Position numbers and translations under genes: made by a program. The notes beneath the pieces are model-generated. The model saw only the letters and a list, made by a program, of their open reading frames with translations. It searched no databases and had not been told where the DNA came from. This document shows positions 34,230 to 43,004 of a stretch of DNA of 64,000 nt, piece by piece (within the stretch, counting starts at the first letter, position 1; every line of letters starts with the position of its first letter). Source of the stretch: WVXT01 sp964345635 (GTDB taxonomy: Bacteria > UBA6262 > WVXT01); contig CAYFRM010000075.1 in assembly GCA_964345635.1 (NCBI GenBank), positions 1 through 64,000 on the forward strand, written 5' to 3'.

Positions 34230-34868
34230 ATGATTGCTGAAATCCTTTTGGTTAGTTTCCTGGGAGGACTGTTAAGTTTGGATGTGAGTGCCTGGGGACA
34301 GATAATGGTCTCCCGACCTGTTATTTCAGGGGCGATCATAGGTTTATTGTTAGGGGATCTCAAGACAGGATTAATAATCGGTGTTCTTTTAGAACTGGTG
34401 TGGATCAATGTGATATCGGTGGGCGCAGCCATTCCGCCTAATGCGACAATAGTAGCTGTCGCTTGCGCGGCTCTGGTAATCTTAACTGAGAGAACGCTCC
34501 CTGTGGGTAATAACTTTCAGGGTTCTTACAGAATGGTCGTCCTGACCCTGACGATGCCCCTGGGAGAAATTTTTAGAAGAATAGACGTTAAGCAGAGAAA
34601 ACTGAATGCAAGTTTCGGGCACTATTTGGATAGAGAAATCATTAAGGGTAATTTTAGGGCCGTGGAAAAAGTCAACTATTTAAGCTTATTTCTGTTTTTT
34701 CTTAAAGGATTAGTTTTCTCTCTGGTCGCAATTAGCTTGGGTTTATATATTCTACCTAAACTATTTTCTTGTTTACCGTTTGCCATATTAATAGGTTTGA
34801 ACTTTGCGTACAGGCTGTTACCGGCTCTGGGTTTGGCAATAGCTTTCAACACATTCAGGGGTTTGTAG
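34230..34868 (+). CDS. PTS mannose-family IIC component
   Basis: 212 residues, about six hydrophobic helices, with VISGAIIGLLLGDLKTGLIIG and ELVWINVISVGAAIPPNA matching IIC(Man/Sor). It forms the membrane pore with IID. It follows the GH57 gene after 49 nt and precedes IID by 21 nt. It is shorter than typical IIC (about 250), but the conserved N-terminal half is complete. Confidence 0.88.
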   Translation: MIAEILLVSFLGGLLSLDVSAWGQIMVSRPVISGAIIGLLLGDLKTGLIIGVLLELVWINVISVGAAIPPNATIVAVACAALVILTERTLPVGNNFQGSYRMVVLTLTMPLGEIFRRIDVKQRKLNASFGHYLDREIIKGNFRAVEKVNYLSLFLFFLKGLVFSLVAISLGLYILPKLFSCLPFAILIGLNFAYRLLPALGLAIAFNTFRGL

Positions 34869-34889
34869 ACACTGATTTTGGGATTGTGA

Positions 34890-35669
34890 ATGGGGATGCA
34901 TAAGCGCATGAGGAATAGAATAATCAACAAGCTCGACTTATGGCGTCTGTTCTGGCGGTCCTTCTGTCTGCAAGCCGTATGGAATTTCGAGCGGATGCAA
35001 AATCTGGGATTTCTTTACATATTGGCACCGGTTTTGAATAAACTATATCCTGAAAGAGAGAAAAGGATTCAGTCTTACCGGCGACATTTGGAGTTCTTCA
35101 ATACCCACCCATATTTTGCAAATGTTCTGGCCGGGATAGTCGCGCGTATGGAGGAAGAGATGGCGGAAGGAGGAGAAGTCAATCCGGAAGAGATTAGCGC
35201 AGTAAAAATGAGCATGGGCGGAGCATTGGGAGGCATTGGCGATTCGCTGTTTTGGGGGGCGTGGCGACCCTTTACTGCACTGATAGCCTGCGTTCTGGTG
35301 ATTGTATATTTGAGAAGGTGGGAAGGAGCCTGGCTGGCGCCGGTATTTTTTCTTTTTCTCTATAATTTTTTGCACTTTCATACGCGCATTAAGGGAGTGA
35401 TGGAAGGTTACGAGAGAAAGACCAAAGTAGTAAGACTTCTGAAGAAGATGTATTATCTTCGCACAATATGGAGTAGCCATATTATTGGTTTGGCTCTCGT
35501 TTTACTTACTGTTTTGGTATTAACGTTTCGGGACTGGCAAGCGATAGAAAGACTGTACTTTTTGGCATTCTTTCTCTCTATTGTGTTACTGAATCGCTGG
35601 CGAATTTCTTCCGCAAAGCTTCTGTATTTGCTCGTCGGAATTTCCTGTGCGGGAGCTTATATATTTTGA
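34890..35669 (+). CDS. PTS mannose-family IID component
   Basis: 259 residues. Typical IID features: LWRLFWRSFCLQAVWNFERMQNLGFLY near the N terminus and the MGGALGGIGDSLFWG block, then C-terminal membrane helices. IID is unique to this PTS class and completes the IIC-IID membrane complex. The start may be ATG 34890 or the in-frame ATG at 34908; the conserved region begins after both. Confidence 0.9.
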   Translation: MGMHKRMRNRIINKLDLWRLFWRSFCLQAVWNFERMQNLGFLYILAPVLNKLYPEREKRIQSYRRHLEFFNTHPYFANVLAGIVARMEEEMAEGGEVNPEEISAVKMSMGGALGGIGDSLFWGAWRPFTALIACVLVIVYLRRWEGAWLAPVFFLFLYNFLHFHTRIKGVMEGYERKTKVVRLLKKMYYLRTIWSSHIIGLALVLLTVLVLTFRDWQAIERLYFLAFFLSIVLLNRWRISSAKLLYLLVGISCAGAYIF

Positions 35670-35684
35670 TATCGGGAAACATAA

Positions 35685-35951
35685 ATGATACAAAAAAATT
35701 TTAAGGTCAAGAATAAGTTAGGAATGCACGCAAGACCTGCGGCACTTCTCGCCCAGACTGTTGCTAAATTCCAATCAAAAGTATCCATAATTAAAAATGG
35801 CCAGGAAGTCGAGGGAGATAGTATTTTGGGAATCATGATGTTAGCGGCAGAGTTCGGCTCCGAGATAACGGTAATTGTTAATGGAAGCGACGAAAAGGAA
35901 GCAATAGAAAAAATCGAAGATTTATTTAAGAAGAAATTTGATGAGGAGTAG
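35685..35951 (+). CDS. ptsH: Phosphocarrier protein HPr
   Basis: 88 residues. The EI-phosphorylated H15 is in LGMHARPAA and the regulatory S46 in GDSILGIMML. S46 with its surrounding motif is intact, so the protein could be a substrate of an HPr kinase although the HprK in this operon has lost key residues. It relays phosphate from EI to the IIA proteins. EI follows after 5 nt. Confidence 0.96.
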   Translation: MIQKNFKVKNKLGMHARPAALLAQTVAKFQSKVSIIKNGQEVEGDSILGIMMLAAEFGSEITVIVNGSDEKEAIEKIEDLFKKKFDEE

Positions 35952-35956
35952 AAATT

Positions 35957-37675
35957 ATGTTAAAGGGAATTGCTGCTTCGCCGGGTATTGTCATCGGGCG
36001 AGCTTTCCTTCTGGAAGAAGAGGAATTCTATATTTCCAAGAGATCAATTGACCCTGCGGACATAAAACAGGAGATTATTCGCTTTCGCAAAGCAGTTGCC
36101 GAGACAAGAGAGGAAATGGACGGAATAAGGCAGAAGGTTTTGAAACAACTGGGCAAGAGACACGTACGCCTCTTTGATGCCTATCTTCTGATTTTGCAGG
36201 ATCCTATGCTCCGCAATGACGTGACGAAGATGGTTACGGAACAAGGAGTAAATGCCGAATATGCTCTGCAGATGGTAATTGATAAGATAACAAAGACGTT
36301 TAATATAATAGACGACGGGTACCTGCGAGACCGCGGCCGCGACATTCTGGATGTGGGGAAAAGAGTGCTGAAGCGCCTACTGGGCAGAGAAAGGGAAGAA
36401 CTGGCCACTCTGGCCTCACCTGTAATTGTAATCGCTCATAATCTTACTCCTGCAGACACGATCGCTATGCGCAAAGAGAACGTGATAGGGTTTGCCACGG
36501 ATATTGGAGGAAGGACTTCGCACACTGCGATTATGGCGCAGTCTTTGGAAATTCCTGCTGTGGTCGGTTTGAAAAATGTAACCAAGAAAGTAAAGCCAGG
36601 TGACACAATAATCGTAGACGGAATAGAAGGGATTGTGGTTATCGACCCGGATTCGGTGACGGTGGAAAATTATGAACGGCAAAAGCTAAAATATTCCAAT
36701 GTGGAAGAAGCGTTGAAAAAGCTGACAGATCTTCCCGCAGTTACGTCCGATGAGCACGCGATTGAATTGCAGGCAAACATCGAAGTTCCGGAAGAGATTC
36801 CCTCGGTTCACGCTCATGGAGCAACAGGAATCGGGTTATTCCGCACCGAGTATATCTATTTAAATCGAGTCGACCTGCCTCCGGAAGAAGAGCAATATCA
36901 ACAATATGTCTCTGTCGCGCAAAAAATGATGCCCTATCCGGTAATAATCAGAACGATGGATCTGGGAGCAGATAGATTTGTGGGCGAATTTGGCATTTCT
37001 CCCGAGCGAAATCCGTTTATGGGTTTGCGGGCAATTCGGCTCTGCTTCCGATATCCCCATGTGTTTAAGACTCAATTGAGAGCCATTCTTCGCGCCTCAG
37101 CGGAAGGGAATTTGAAGATAATGTATCCTATGATATGTTGCGTGGAAGAATTGAGACACGCCAATGAGCTGCTGAAAGAAGTGAAGAATGAGCTAAGAGA
37201 AGAAAAAATATCTTTCGACGAAAATATAGAAGTAGGGGTAATGATTGAGACTCCTTCTTCTGCCTTGATTGCGGATATTTTGGCCCAGGAAGCAGATTTC
37301 CTGAGCATTGGAACAAACGATTTAATACAATATACCCTGGCCGTAGACCGCGTTAACGAAAATGTCACTCACCTTTATAGACCGTTGCATTTATCCATTT
37401 TGCGCCTGGTCAAAAGAATAATAGATGCCGGACATCAAGCCGGCAAGCGCGTGGGAATGTGCGGGGAAATGGCTGCCGACCCTTCTTTCACCAAGATTCT
37501 CCTGGGCATGGGTCTTGATGAATTCAGTATGTCTCCGTTATCCATCCCCAAAATTAAGAAAATCGTGCGCGCCACGAACCTGACCGCAGCCCGGGAACTA
37601 GCCAATCAGGTTTTAGCTGCTTCAAAACAGGAAGAAATAGACAAAATCATAGGGAAATTCCAAACCCTACCATAA
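35957..37675 (+). CDS. ptsI: PTS enzyme I (phosphoenolpyruvate-protein phosphotransferase)
   Basis: 572 residues, the usual size. The phosphorylated H189 lies in GGRTSHTAIMAQ; the PEP-binding barrel shows FRTEYIY, the MIETPSSAL segment and the active-site Cys in GMCGEMA. It starts the phosphorelay PEP to EI to HPr to IIA. With HPr, IIA, IIB, IIC and IID in one operon the sugar PTS is self-contained. Confidence 0.97.
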   Translation: MLKGIAASPGIVIGRAFLLEEEEFYISKRSIDPADIKQEIIRFRKAVAETREEMDGIRQKVLKQLGKRHVRLFDAYLLILQDPMLRNDVTKMVTEQGVNAEYALQMVIDKITKTFNIIDDGYLRDRGRDILDVGKRVLKRLLGREREELATLASPVIVIAHNLTPADTIAMRKENVIGFATDIGGRTSHTAIMAQSLEIPAVVGLKNVTKKVKPGDTIIVDGIEGIVVIDPDSVTVENYERQKLKYSNVEEALKKLTDLPAVTSDEHAIELQANIEVPEEIPSVHAHGATGIGLFRTEYIYLNRVDLPPEEEQYQQYVSVAQKMMPYPVIIRTMDLGADRFVGEFGISPERNPFMGLRAIRLCFRYPHVFKTQLRAILRASAEGNLKIMYPMICCVEELRHANELLKEVKNELREEKISFDENIEVGVMIETPSSALIADILAQEADFLSIGTNDLIQYTLAVDRVNENVTHLYRPLHLSILRLVKRIIDAGHQAGKRVGMCGEMAADPSFTKILLGMGLDEFSMSPLSIPKIKKIVRATNLTAARELANQVLAASKQEEIDKIIGKFQTLP

Positions 37676-37685
37676 TTTCTCCAAT

Positions 37686-37709
37686 GTAGGGGTTTGATTT
37701 ATCGAACCC
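37686..37709 (+). repeat. Family D hairpin, copy 1
   Basis: GTAGGGG followed by a palindrome GGGTTTGAT/ATCGAACCC (one G-U pair). A similar unit occurs at 49035-49058. It resembles the first hairpin of family A with a different stem. Confidence 0.6.
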
Positions 37710-37742
37710 GACTGCAGCGAGCAGTAAGGAATTAATGCCGAG

Positions 37743-38759
37743 ATGAGCGAAATGTTTAGATATCTGGAAGATTTTCCAGTTCAATGCGAACAGGCAGTCC
37801 AAATTGCCAGGAAATTTCCCGTTGATGTAAAAAGATACGATTCCATCCAACAGGTAGTGGTCTGTGGAATGGGAGGCTCGGCGGCAGGTGGCGACCTGTT
37901 GAAGTCCTATCTAGAGGGAGAAGCAGCTATTCCCATTGAAGTTAACAGGGATTATCTCCTTCCGCAGTATGCGGGAAAGAGAACCTTGGTATTCGCCATC
38001 AGCTATTCCGGTAATACGGAAGAGACCCTATCCGCCTATCAGGATGCTCTTTCTCGCTCGGCAAAGATTATAGCTATTACCAGCGGGGGAAAGTTAAAAG
38101 AACTGTGTGAGAAGGACGGCATTGATGTAATCGAAATCGTAAAAGGCATGCCGCCACGGGCAACTTTTGGGTATCTATTTTTTCCCATGGTTACCCTGCT
38201 GGAAAGATTGGGATTGATTGACTCTAAAGAAAAAGAGATTAAAGAGACAATTCAGAATTTGAGAATGCTGTGTAAGCAATATAACCCTGAGAGTAAAACC
38301 AATTTAGCAAAGGATATATCAGAGACAATAAAAGGGCATCTTCTTCTCATATATGCTCCCCGGCATCTGGCTGCCTGTGCTGTTCGCTGGAAGAACCAAT
38401 TAAATGAGAATAGCAAGGTTATGGCTTTCTTCAGCCTCTTGCCGGAAATGAACCATAATGAGATTGAAGTCTGGGCCAGTAGTAGCGAATTTACTAAGAA
38501 ATTCTACTTGATTTTTTTGAGAGATAATGCGGAAAACGAAAGAATTAAAAGTAGAATATTGATTACAGAAGGTATTCTTAAAGACAAAGTAGCAGGCATC
38601 CAGCACGTGAGTTCCAGCGGGGAATCTCTCCTATCTCGTTTGCATTCTTTGATATATCTTGGTGATTGGGTGAGCACCTATTTAGCTTTAACCAACTCCA
38701 TAGACCCCATTCCCACCCCCATGATTAACTTACTGAAAAAACAGCTCTCCCAGGCGTAA
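37743..38759 (+). CDS. Bifunctional phosphoglucose/phosphomannose isomerase
   Basis: 338 residues with a SIS domain: VVCGMGGSAAGGDLL at about residue 38 and FAISYSGNTEETLSAY at about 85, followed by the bact-PGI_C region with KNQLNENSKVMAF and MNHNEIEVW. Members isomerise glucose-6-P and mannose-6-P to fructose-6-P, the expected next step after sugar uptake by the mannose-type PTS upstream. It starts 67 nt after ptsI and ends the sugar cluster. Confidence 0.92.
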   Translation: MSEMFRYLEDFPVQCEQAVQIARKFPVDVKRYDSIQQVVVCGMGGSAAGGDLLKSYLEGEAAIPIEVNRDYLLPQYAGKRTLVFAISYSGNTEETLSAYQDALSRSAKIIAITSGGKLKELCEKDGIDVIEIVKGMPPRATFGYLFFPMVTLLERLGLIDSKEKEIKETIQNLRMLCKQYNPESKTNLAKDISETIKGHLLLIYAPRHLAACAVRWKNQLNENSKVMAFFSLLPEMNHNEIEVWASSSEFTKKFYLIFLRDNAENERIKSRILITEGILKDKVAGIQHVSSSGESLLSRLHSLIYLGDWVSTYLALTNSIDPIPTPMINLLKKQLSQA

Positions 38760-38779
38760 TATTCAGCCACATTTTTCCC

Positions 38780-38808
38780 TTGACAATTATCAATTTTTAT
38801 GATATCTT
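38780..38808 (+). promoter_or_regulatory. Sigma-70-type promoter before the HIT/rpsU cluster
   Basis: TTGACA (38780-38785) and TATCTT (38803-38808), 17 nt apart, about 70 nt before the HIT gene. A TGCCTTAA/TTAAGGCA palindrome at 38835-38852 lies in the untranslated leader. Confidence 0.7.
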
Positions 38809-38873
38809 AAAAGTTTGATATTTAGACTATGTTCTGCCTTAATTTTAAGGCAAAACAAAGGTCCGGGAGAGAA

Positions 38874-39218
38874 ATGGAAGGGTGTCTTTTTTGTGACATC
38901 GTAAGCAAGAAAATCCCGGCAAGTGTCGTTTATGAGAATGACCGGGTAATAGCCTTCAGGGACATTAATCCCCAGGCCCCGGTGCACCTTTTGATCGTGC
39001 CTAAAAAGCACATTCCCACAATCCTAGACTTAAAGTCAGAAGATAAGGATCTAATAGGAGAAATCTACCTGGTTGCCCAAGAATTGGCTTCCCGGGAGAG
39101 TATCGCGCAATGTGGCTTCCGTATTATAGCAAACTGCAACGCCGATGCCGGCCAGGCAGTGTTCCACGTACATTTCCACTTGCTGGGGGGTCGAAAATTG
39201 GGCTGGCCTCCGGGCTGA
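38874..39218 (+). CDS. HIT (histidine triad) family protein
   Basis: 114 residues from ATG 38874, with GGAGAG upstream. The N-terminal CLFCDIV and the C-terminal HVHFHLLGG histidine triad mark the HINT branch. These are nucleotide phosphoramidases/hydrolases acting on purine-nucleotide conjugates in the cytoplasm. Its natural substrate is not known. It is the first gene after a clear promoter and is followed by rpsU. Confidence 0.93.
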   Translation: MEGCLFCDIVSKKIPASVVYENDRVIAFRDINPQAPVHLLIVPKKHIPTILDLKSEDKDLIGEIYLVAQELASRESIAQCGFRIIANCNADAGQAVFHVHFHLLGGRKLGWPPG

Positions 39219-39256
39219 AACCTAACGAGACCGATTCACGTAAGGGGTGAAAACAT

Positions 39257-39472
39257 GTGACCGAAGTAAAAGTCAGAGAAGATGAATCTATAGACGCGGC
39301 TTTACGGCGATTTAAGCGCGAATGCGAAAGAGCGGGGCTTATGACGGAAATAAAAAGAAGGGAATATTATGAAAGTCCCAGCGTTCGCAGAAAGAGAAAA
39401 GCCGCCGAGGCAAAAAGGAAACAGAGGAGAAGGCAGCTAAAGCTTTTGAATCGTTTAAAAAGAAAAAGATAA
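39257..39472 (+). CDS. rpsU: 30S ribosomal protein S21
   Basis: 71 residues, GTG start after AAGGGGTG; the ATG at 39255 runs into TGA. The sequence has VREDESIDAALRRFKRECER and a very basic C terminus, as in S21. It opens the classic rpsU-dnaG-rpoD order, but mpg and a NIF3-like gene have been placed between rpsU and dnaG. Confidence 0.95.
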   Translation: MTEVKVREDESIDAALRRFKRECERAGLMTEIKRREYYESPSVRRKRKAAEAKRKQRRRQLKLLNRLKRKR

Positions 39473-40117
39473 TTGCTGAGTAGACTATCACGAAAATTCT
39501 ATTCCCGCAACACGGGAATCGTAGCCAAAGAATTATTGGGTAAGACCCTTGTCCACAAAACGGATGAGGGCATAATTTCGGGTAAAATTGTCGAAACAGA
39601 AGCCTATCTTGGCCAGAAGGACCCGGGAAGCCATGCTTACAGGGGAGTGACCAAGCGCAACCGGATAATGTTTGGTCCGGCAGGAAAAGCGTATGTCTAT
39701 CTGGTATACGGGAACCACTATTGCTTTAACGTGGTCACGGAAAAGGATGGTGAAGCCGGCGCGGTTCTAATCAGGGCCTTAGAACCCCGGGAAGGCATAA
39801 GACTAATGAAAAAACACAGAAGAATAGACGGCCCCCTGACTTGCCTCACCAATGGCCCGGGCAAGTTGACCAAGGCTTTAGGCATTACGGGGTCGATGAA
39901 CGGGATTGACTTAACGGGAAACAGACTGTTTGTCTCTCAAATTGCTTCCCCAAAGAATAAAAGCGCCTCAAAAGACTCTAACGTCATCGCTACGGGTCGT
40001 GTGGGCATAAGAAGAGGAAAGAATTTTCCCTATCGGTATTATATTGAAGGAAGTAAGTTCGTATCCCGCACCATCGTCATTCGCAAAAAACCACTCACCC
40101 GGGATAGTCGTGAATAG
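39473..40117 (+). CDS. mpg: 3-methyladenine DNA glycosylase (AAG/Mpg family)
   Basis: 214 residues, TTG start immediately after the rpsU stop. The catalytic glutamate is in VETEAYLG, and DPGSHAYRG and GPAGKAYVYLVYGNHY are AAG family blocks; NGPGKLTKALGI is the C-terminal hallmark. It excises alkylated purines for base-excision repair. Its location directly behind rpsU couples repair to ribosome/replication genes, which I regard as chance or co-expression. Confidence 0.95.
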   Translation: MLSRLSRKFYSRNTGIVAKELLGKTLVHKTDEGIISGKIVETEAYLGQKDPGSHAYRGVTKRNRIMFGPAGKAYVYLVYGNHYCFNVVTEKDGEAGAVLIRALEPREGIRLMKKHRRIDGPLTCLTNGPGKLTKALGITGSMNGIDLTGNRLFVSQIASPKNKSASKDSNVIATGRVGIRRGKNFPYRYYIEGSKFVSRTIVIRKKPLTRDSRE

Positions 40118-40149
40118 CCTGAGGGGGAGATTAGAAAGGAAACGATAAT

Positions 40150-41103
40150 TTGAACCTTACAGAATTTTACAAATTTGTTGTAGAAGAAGGAATTTCTCAG
40201 GACCCTCGCGGGGTGGAGAGAGTTAAACTCGATATGAAGAGGAGAAAAGAAGAGTTTGAAAAAATGGAAGGAGCGAAAAAGAGAGGGTTTGACCAGGAAA
40301 CCCTTACCAATCCTTACAGCGATACCAGAATATTAAACGATACCAAAAAAGAAGTAAAAAACATTCTCGTAGGAATCGATATCGAAACCCCGGAACTACT
40401 ACTGGCCGATCGCCTGAAGTCGCAAGGGAAAAAGATCGATTTAGTCCTCGCTCACCATCCCGAGGGCCGCGCCTATGCCAATTTCTATGAAGTTATGGGC
40501 ATGCAAGCAGACATTCTTAACAAGTATGGTGTTCCTATAAACATAGCGGAGGACCTTCTGGCAAAGAGAATGAAGGATGTCAGCCGCAAGGTAATGCCGG
40601 TAAACCACTTCCGGGCAGTGGATGCGGCAGAGTTACTCGATATTTCCTTTATTTGTGTGCATACTCCCGCAGATAATTTTGTAACTTCGTATTTACAGGA
40701 GTTAATGGATAAGAAAGAACCGGAAAGAGTAGAAGATACTATTGGGCTGTTGCAGGACGTACCGGAATATGAACAGGCCACCGCGAGAGGCAGTGGACCT
40801 AAGGTCACGGTTGGTTCTGAAAAGAGGCGGGCAGGAAAGATATTCGTGGATATGACCGGTGGCACCGAAGGGTCGGAAGAAGCTTTGGAAAAACTGAGTG
40901 ATTCGGGAGTGGGAACCATAGTGGGAATGCATATGAGCGAGAAACATTATCATAACGCAGAAAAATTCCACATAAATGTAGTAATTGCCGGTCATATGGC
41001 CTCCGATACTCTGGGGCTTAATCTACTGTTAGACCGGGCTATAAAGAAGTTCGGCCCTCTGAACGTCATTTCCTGCTCAGGTTTTTACCGCGTCGATAGA
41101 TAG
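40150..41103 (+). CDS. NIF3/DUF34-like protein
   Basis: 317 residues, TTG start. Resembles the NIF3 (DUF34) family, whose metal-binding His lie in LAHHPEGR and HTPADN and in HMSEKHYHNAEKF near the C terminus. Related genes such as yqfO are often found near rpoD/dnaG. The role is uncertain (GTP cyclohydrolase-like metal protein, nicotinamide- or tRNA-linked have been suggested). The first ~75 residues before the LVGIDIETP segment are extra. Confidence 0.75.
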   Translation: MNLTEFYKFVVEEGISQDPRGVERVKLDMKRRKEEFEKMEGAKKRGFDQETLTNPYSDTRILNDTKKEVKNILVGIDIETPELLLADRLKSQGKKIDLVLAHHPEGRAYANFYEVMGMQADILNKYGVPINIAEDLLAKRMKDVSRKVMPVNHFRAVDAAELLDISFICVHTPADNFVTSYLQELMDKKEPERVEDTIGLLQDVPEYEQATARGSGPKVTVGSEKRRAGKIFVDMTGGTEGSEEALEKLSDSGVGTIVGMHMSEKHYHNAEKFHINVVIAGHMASDTLGLNLLLDRAIKKFGPLNVISCSGFYRVDR

Positions 41104-41128
41104 ACTTTCCAGGATAAAAAAGAAAAGC

Positions 41129-41166
41129 TTCCTTTCCCCGCGGGGGAGAGGCTTGGAATGAGGGGG
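41129..41166 (+). repeat. Family E CCCC/GGGG repeat, copy 2
   Basis: TTTCCCCGCGGGGGAGAGG palindrome followed by TGGAATGAGGGGG, similar to 20535-20573. The G-rich tail overlaps the ribosome-binding region of dnaG. Confidence 0.55.
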
Positions 41167-41177
41167 TAGCGGTTACT

Positions 41178-43004
41178 TTGGCTATTCCGGGTTATTTAAT
41201 AGACCAGATACGGCAAAGCAATAATATCGTAGAGATCATTTCTGGATATCTACCGCTAAGGAAGACAGGAAGCAATTTTAAAGCGCTCTGTCCGTTTCAT
41301 CAGGAAAAGACGCCTTCTTTCATCGTTTCGCCGCAAAAAGAGATATTCCATTGCTTCGGTTGCGGAGAAGGAGGGAACGTCTTCAATTTCCTGATGAAGC
41401 ACGAGAAGATAAGTTTTATGGAGGCTGTGGAAAGATTGGCTGAGCGGGCAGGGATTACTCTTCCCCAAGATAGAGCCAGCTCGGAGCAAGCTTCCAGGAT
41501 TTCTCAGGAGAGAAAGAGTCTTTTTGAAATCAATTATAATGCCGCCGACTTTTTTCATCGCTGTTTAAAGAGTTCCCCATCCGCTCAAAAGGCGCGGGAA
41601 TATCTCAAAAAGAGAGGATTGAAAGAAGAGACTATTAATAAATTCAGGATGGGCTATGCCCCTGGGAGAGGAGGTCTCCTGGCGGCGGCTGTAAAAAAAG
41701 GCTATTCCCGGGAGCTCTTGAAGAAGGCCGGGTTAGTCACTTTTTCCGAAAAAGTAAACGATTATCGCGACCTGTTTTTCGAGCGGATTATTTTTCCCAT
41801 TTCCGACGTTCAGTCCAGGATAATTGCCTTTGGCGGCAGGACTTTGGGAGAACGACAACCCAAATACCTGAATTCTCCCGAAACCACGGTCTTTTATAAA
41901 GGAAAGACTCTTTACGCGCTCAATCTCGCCAGGGAGTCTATTCAGAAAAAGAATCAGATTGTGGTTCTTGAGGGATATACAGATGTTCTCTCTTGCCACC
42001 AGTTTGGAGTAGAGAACAGCGTGGCCACTCTGGGAACCGCTTTGACCGGAGACCATGTTTCCATAATATCACGCTACGCCGAAGAGGTAGTAATAGTCTA
42101 CGATGCCGATACCGCGGGGGTTAAGGCCGCGTTAAGAGGGCTGGACCTATTGATAGGGAGTGGACTGAAAGTGAAAGTAGTAGCCCTCCCGCAAGGCACC
42201 GACCCTGACGATTTCCTCCGCTCTCAAGGGGCAGCAAGATTTCAAAGAGAAATTTCCCGGGCACTCTCTCTAGTCGATTATCGCATTAAGTTGGTTTCCC
42301 AGGATACCGATATGAATAGTTCCGAAGGAAGGGTTGCCGTGGTGGAAGAGGTGTTGCCCACCATTGCCAGAATAAAGAATCTGGTGGAGCAGAAAGAAGA
42401 AGTTAAGAAGTTATCCCGCTTAATTTCCGTGGATGAAGAGACGTTACTGTTGGAACTGGGGAGGATAAACAAGAAGACGTACCGCTGGGAAGAGCCTTCT
42501 TATAAAAAGGAACTGGCCAGAGATTTTTCCGGCACCACTTCCGAACAAGGCATCCTCAAGGCGGAAAAAGGGTTGGTACAGGTAATGCTTAATTATCCTG
42601 AAGAAATTGAGACGATCAAAGCGGAAATCGCAGCCGAAGACTTTTTTATCGACGAGCTTTGCAAAATTGTGAAGGTTATATACGAATTATATGACAAGAG
42701 AAAATCTGTAAACCCGGCGATAATTATGGATAGAATTTACAGCCGGGACCTGCAATTTTCAGCCAGGATCAATCAGGTTATCGCCTCCCTGGCTATGGAA
42801 GAGAAAAAAGCAGAATACTCGCCGGAGACGGTTAACGCATTGATCTGTAGGGTAAAGATGCACAAGCCGGAAGAGGAATACAGAAGAATAGGAGAAGAGG
42901 TTGCAACTTTGATAGATAAAGGATTACCGGTAGGACGAAAAAAAATAGAAAAGCTTCAAAAACTAACAAAGCAACTCAAGGGAAGCAAAAATGAAAGAAT
43001 ATAA
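41178..43004 (+). CDS. dnaG: DNA primase
   Basis: 608 residues, TTG start. The N-terminal zinc finger has CPFHQEKTPSF and HCFGCGEGGN. The TOPRIM catalytic centre is EGYTDVLSCHQFG with YDADTAG (about 315). A C-terminal helicase-interaction region follows. It makes RNA primers for replication. rpoD overlaps its end by 14 nt, the standard macromolecular-synthesis pair. Confidence 0.97.
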   Translation: MAIPGYLIDQIRQSNNIVEIISGYLPLRKTGSNFKALCPFHQEKTPSFIVSPQKEIFHCFGCGEGGNVFNFLMKHEKISFMEAVERLAERAGITLPQDRASSEQASRISQERKSLFEINYNAADFFHRCLKSSPSAQKAREYLKKRGLKEETINKFRMGYAPGRGGLLAAAVKKGYSRELLKKAGLVTFSEKVNDYRDLFFERIIFPISDVQSRIIAFGGRTLGERQPKYLNSPETTVFYKGKTLYALNLARESIQKKNQIVVLEGYTDVLSCHQFGVENSVATLGTALTGDHVSIISRYAEEVVIVYDADTAGVKAALRGLDLLIGSGLKVKVVALPQGTDPDDFLRSQGAARFQREISRALSLVDYRIKLVSQDTDMNSSEGRVAVVEEVLPTIARIKNLVEQKEEVKKLSRLISVDEETLLLELGRINKKTYRWEEPSYKKELARDFSGTTSEQGILKAEKGLVQVMLNYPEEIETIKAEIAAEDFFIDELCKIVKVIYELYDKRKSVNPAIIMDRIYSRDLQFSARINQVIASLAMEEKKAEYSPETVNALICRVKMHKPEEEYRRIGEEVATLIDKGLPVGRKKIEKLQKLTKQLKGSKNERI

